Positions 62,366 to 64,000 of a stretch of 64,000 nt of DNA are shown piece by piece (the stretch's first letter is position 1; each line of letters starts with the position of its first letter). The translations under genes and the position numbers were made by a program. The notes beneath the pieces are model-generated. The model did not search any database. It had not been told where the DNA came from and worked only from the letters and a program-made list of their open reading frames with translations. The stretch covers positions 2,784,459-2,848,458 of the forward strand of contig JAJEKV010000038.1 in assembly GCA_021234155.1 (NCBI GenBank). The letters run 5' to 3'. The stretch is from Isoetes taiwanensis. Its lineage: Eukaryota > Streptophyta > Lycopodiopsida > Isoetales > Isoetaceae.

Positions 62366-64000
62366 CCGTGAAGTTACTTATATACTCTTGCATATCAAGA
62401 TGCTACAGATAATTTCACCTTCAAACATTTACAAATCAAGGCGCTGTTTCAACGAGAATGGTAAAGAGTAGACTGATAAGGTACGTGAGTTGTTTAGCAC
62501 ATGGTATGATAATATAGTAGAGAAAGAACGAATTTTCGGCCGGGCATCCAAAAGAGTTCGAGGAGGAGATAGAGTGAGCCTGATGCAATCAACGTGGGTA
62601 CAATAATTTTTACCGATGTTAGACGTGCTAGGCAAAGTGTAATGCGTCTACCAATGCATATGGGAGATTCTTCATAGTCATGGCTATGAGTTGACTCGAC
62701 CAAAACCATGTCATGTGACTGGTTTGCCTTTACCGAGCATGCAAAGCTTTAATTAAGATATTTCGGCCGGGATCAAGACCTAATTAGAGGTTTTGAGGAG
62801 ACTACTCAAGCAAAGATCAGTAAGTGTGGAAAAAGGCAAAGAAAGTTTTTACAACCGTAGATACTATATTCAAAGACATACATGATTTACGTGCGCAGAA
62901 GTCAAACCAAGATGCCGGTTCTTCGCGTGGAGGTCGCCAGATAGAATGTCCGCCACCGTGGCTAAATAGATCTTGAGGAAAAGAAGCTCCACTGAAAAAC
63001 GAGGGAGAATGAGAAGGTATTGAAGAGGAGGTTCCAAGAAGAAACTGCTCTACTTGGGGGTTATTATCGTAAGCATATCCCATTTATGGGCTTCAAGTTT
63101 CTTTGCCCCTTTTCCTCGACCCCAATCGAAGAGCTTTTCATTCGCTGACTCGCCAGGATCATTCCTGTCGCAGTTGATTTCATCTGGCCACCAATTTTTT
63201 ATTTTCTACCTCCACCATTGAGCTTACGGGCGCTTGTTGAGACAAGCATAGTTCGCTTTATTGGAGCCGACATTAACATCCGATAAAACCTTGCAAATTG
63301 AATCCATACAAGTGGTTATACATAGCAACGCAAATGTGGACGCATACCATTAACCAAATTATTACAAGAACCTAGTAACCCTTGCCGTCCTTTTACAAGC
63401 AAATTCAATAAGACCGGATGCGAGTGGAAGTTTGATGGGCTCGAGTGAAAGGATCACAAGAAAATGCCGTTCTTTAGTTCAGAGGTTCATGAGGGAGTCT
63501 TTCTTGATTTGAAAGGAGGGAATGGATCTCGGACTGAGCGATCTGAATGGAACAGAATGGAATGGAATGGACCTACCCCTTGCCTCATTTGCTGGCAAGA
63601 ACCATAATTTTGAATTTAAACAATGCTTGGGCCATTAAGGTCAATACTGATTTTACGCCGATGGCAAGCTCGACAGCAAGCTCGGGATGGTTCAAGCTCC
63701 ATGGTGGAAAGGGAAAATCTTAGATGTAATCATCAAATTTCAGGGTCGCAGGGAACAATGACTGCAAAGTTAGGTATGAGGAAGTTTAGGTTTGGAGGGG
63801 AAAGAAGTTGGGGGAAGAATAGGGTTAGAGGGGAGAAAGGTAGGTCCGTGGATCCCACATGGCAGCCCCCTGCAAATACTCTTTACAAGGCCCCCTTAAT
63901 TGACCTCAAAAAAAAAAAACTCTAATGTTAACAACTCTAGGAAAATCATGGGACTTTAGCCCCGACTAACAGCAATACGTAACTGAATGAAGTAATACCA
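62366..64000. other. No gene recognised
   Basis: A GAATG microsatellite lies at 63541-63571. Frames at 62817-63083 (minus) and 63623-63925 (plus) are open for 88-100 codons with no identifiable domain. Confidence 0.4.

Noticed and set aside
1-64000. CRISPR arrays, prokaryotic operons or a complete new defence-type system
   Set aside because: The window is plant nuclear DNA with spliced genes; the repeats are satellites, microsatellites and transposons without spacer structure.

Overview
This is a stretch of plant nuclear DNA. Two intact-looking genes have the eight-cysteine lipid-transfer fold with a GPI-anchor signal. The decayed gene pieces (chloroplast SRP54, a WD40 protein, an LRR-type receptor kinase, a flippase) are plant-like, and the retroelements are of plant type: initiator-Met-tRNA primer sites, a copia integrase, an L1-type LINE with a zf-RVT end, and tRNA-headed SINE-like units. 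Gene density is very low, old retroelements abound, and 100 Ns mark an assembly gap at 36965-37064. This suggests a large, repeat-rich seed-plant or other vascular-plant genome; I cannot name the species.

Layout. 1-8812: a minus-strand LTR retrotransposon. The right LTR, primer-binding site and polypurine tract are visible, and the left LTR runs off the window. Its interior is decayed and holds a 1.6 kb tandem duplication and tRNA-like SINE heads. 8950-9660: minisatellites and a GATA microsatellite. 10261-10889 (minus): LTPG gene A, two exons. 11190-11640: direct repeats and a long hairpin on the 5' side of that gene. 13205-14235 (minus): WD40 (JINGUBANG-like) pseudogene. 15355-17300: a LINE 3' end and a copia remnant. 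17975-20081 (minus): broken CBS-domain and chloroplast SRP54 genes lying side by side. 20081-28262: duplicated low-copy sequence holding a kinase pseudogene (24066-24855) and a flippase exon fragment (27847-27975). 28733-30039 (plus): LTPG gene B, two exons, with an arabinogalactan-like Ser-Pro linker. 31851-35913: three foldback or MITE-like elements and a second GATA array. 36423-41400: Lys-rich decayed reading frames, the assembly gap and an 830 bp tandem duplication. 41785-48315: a LINE 3' end, quiet DNA, then a 1 kb satellite whose units reverse direction. 49850-51690: short tandem repeats. 51900-56300: a decayed L1-type LINE. 56301-64000: quiet DNA with one more LINE 3' end and short repeats.

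Only the two LTPG genes look functional. They share a phase-1 intron placed just after the last cysteine, so they are paralogues. Both are expected to make GPI-anchored lipid-binding proteins of the outer plasma membrane and cell wall. Nothing else forms a pathway or operon-like unit. The rest is transposon debris, captured or duplicated gene pieces and local tandem duplications.
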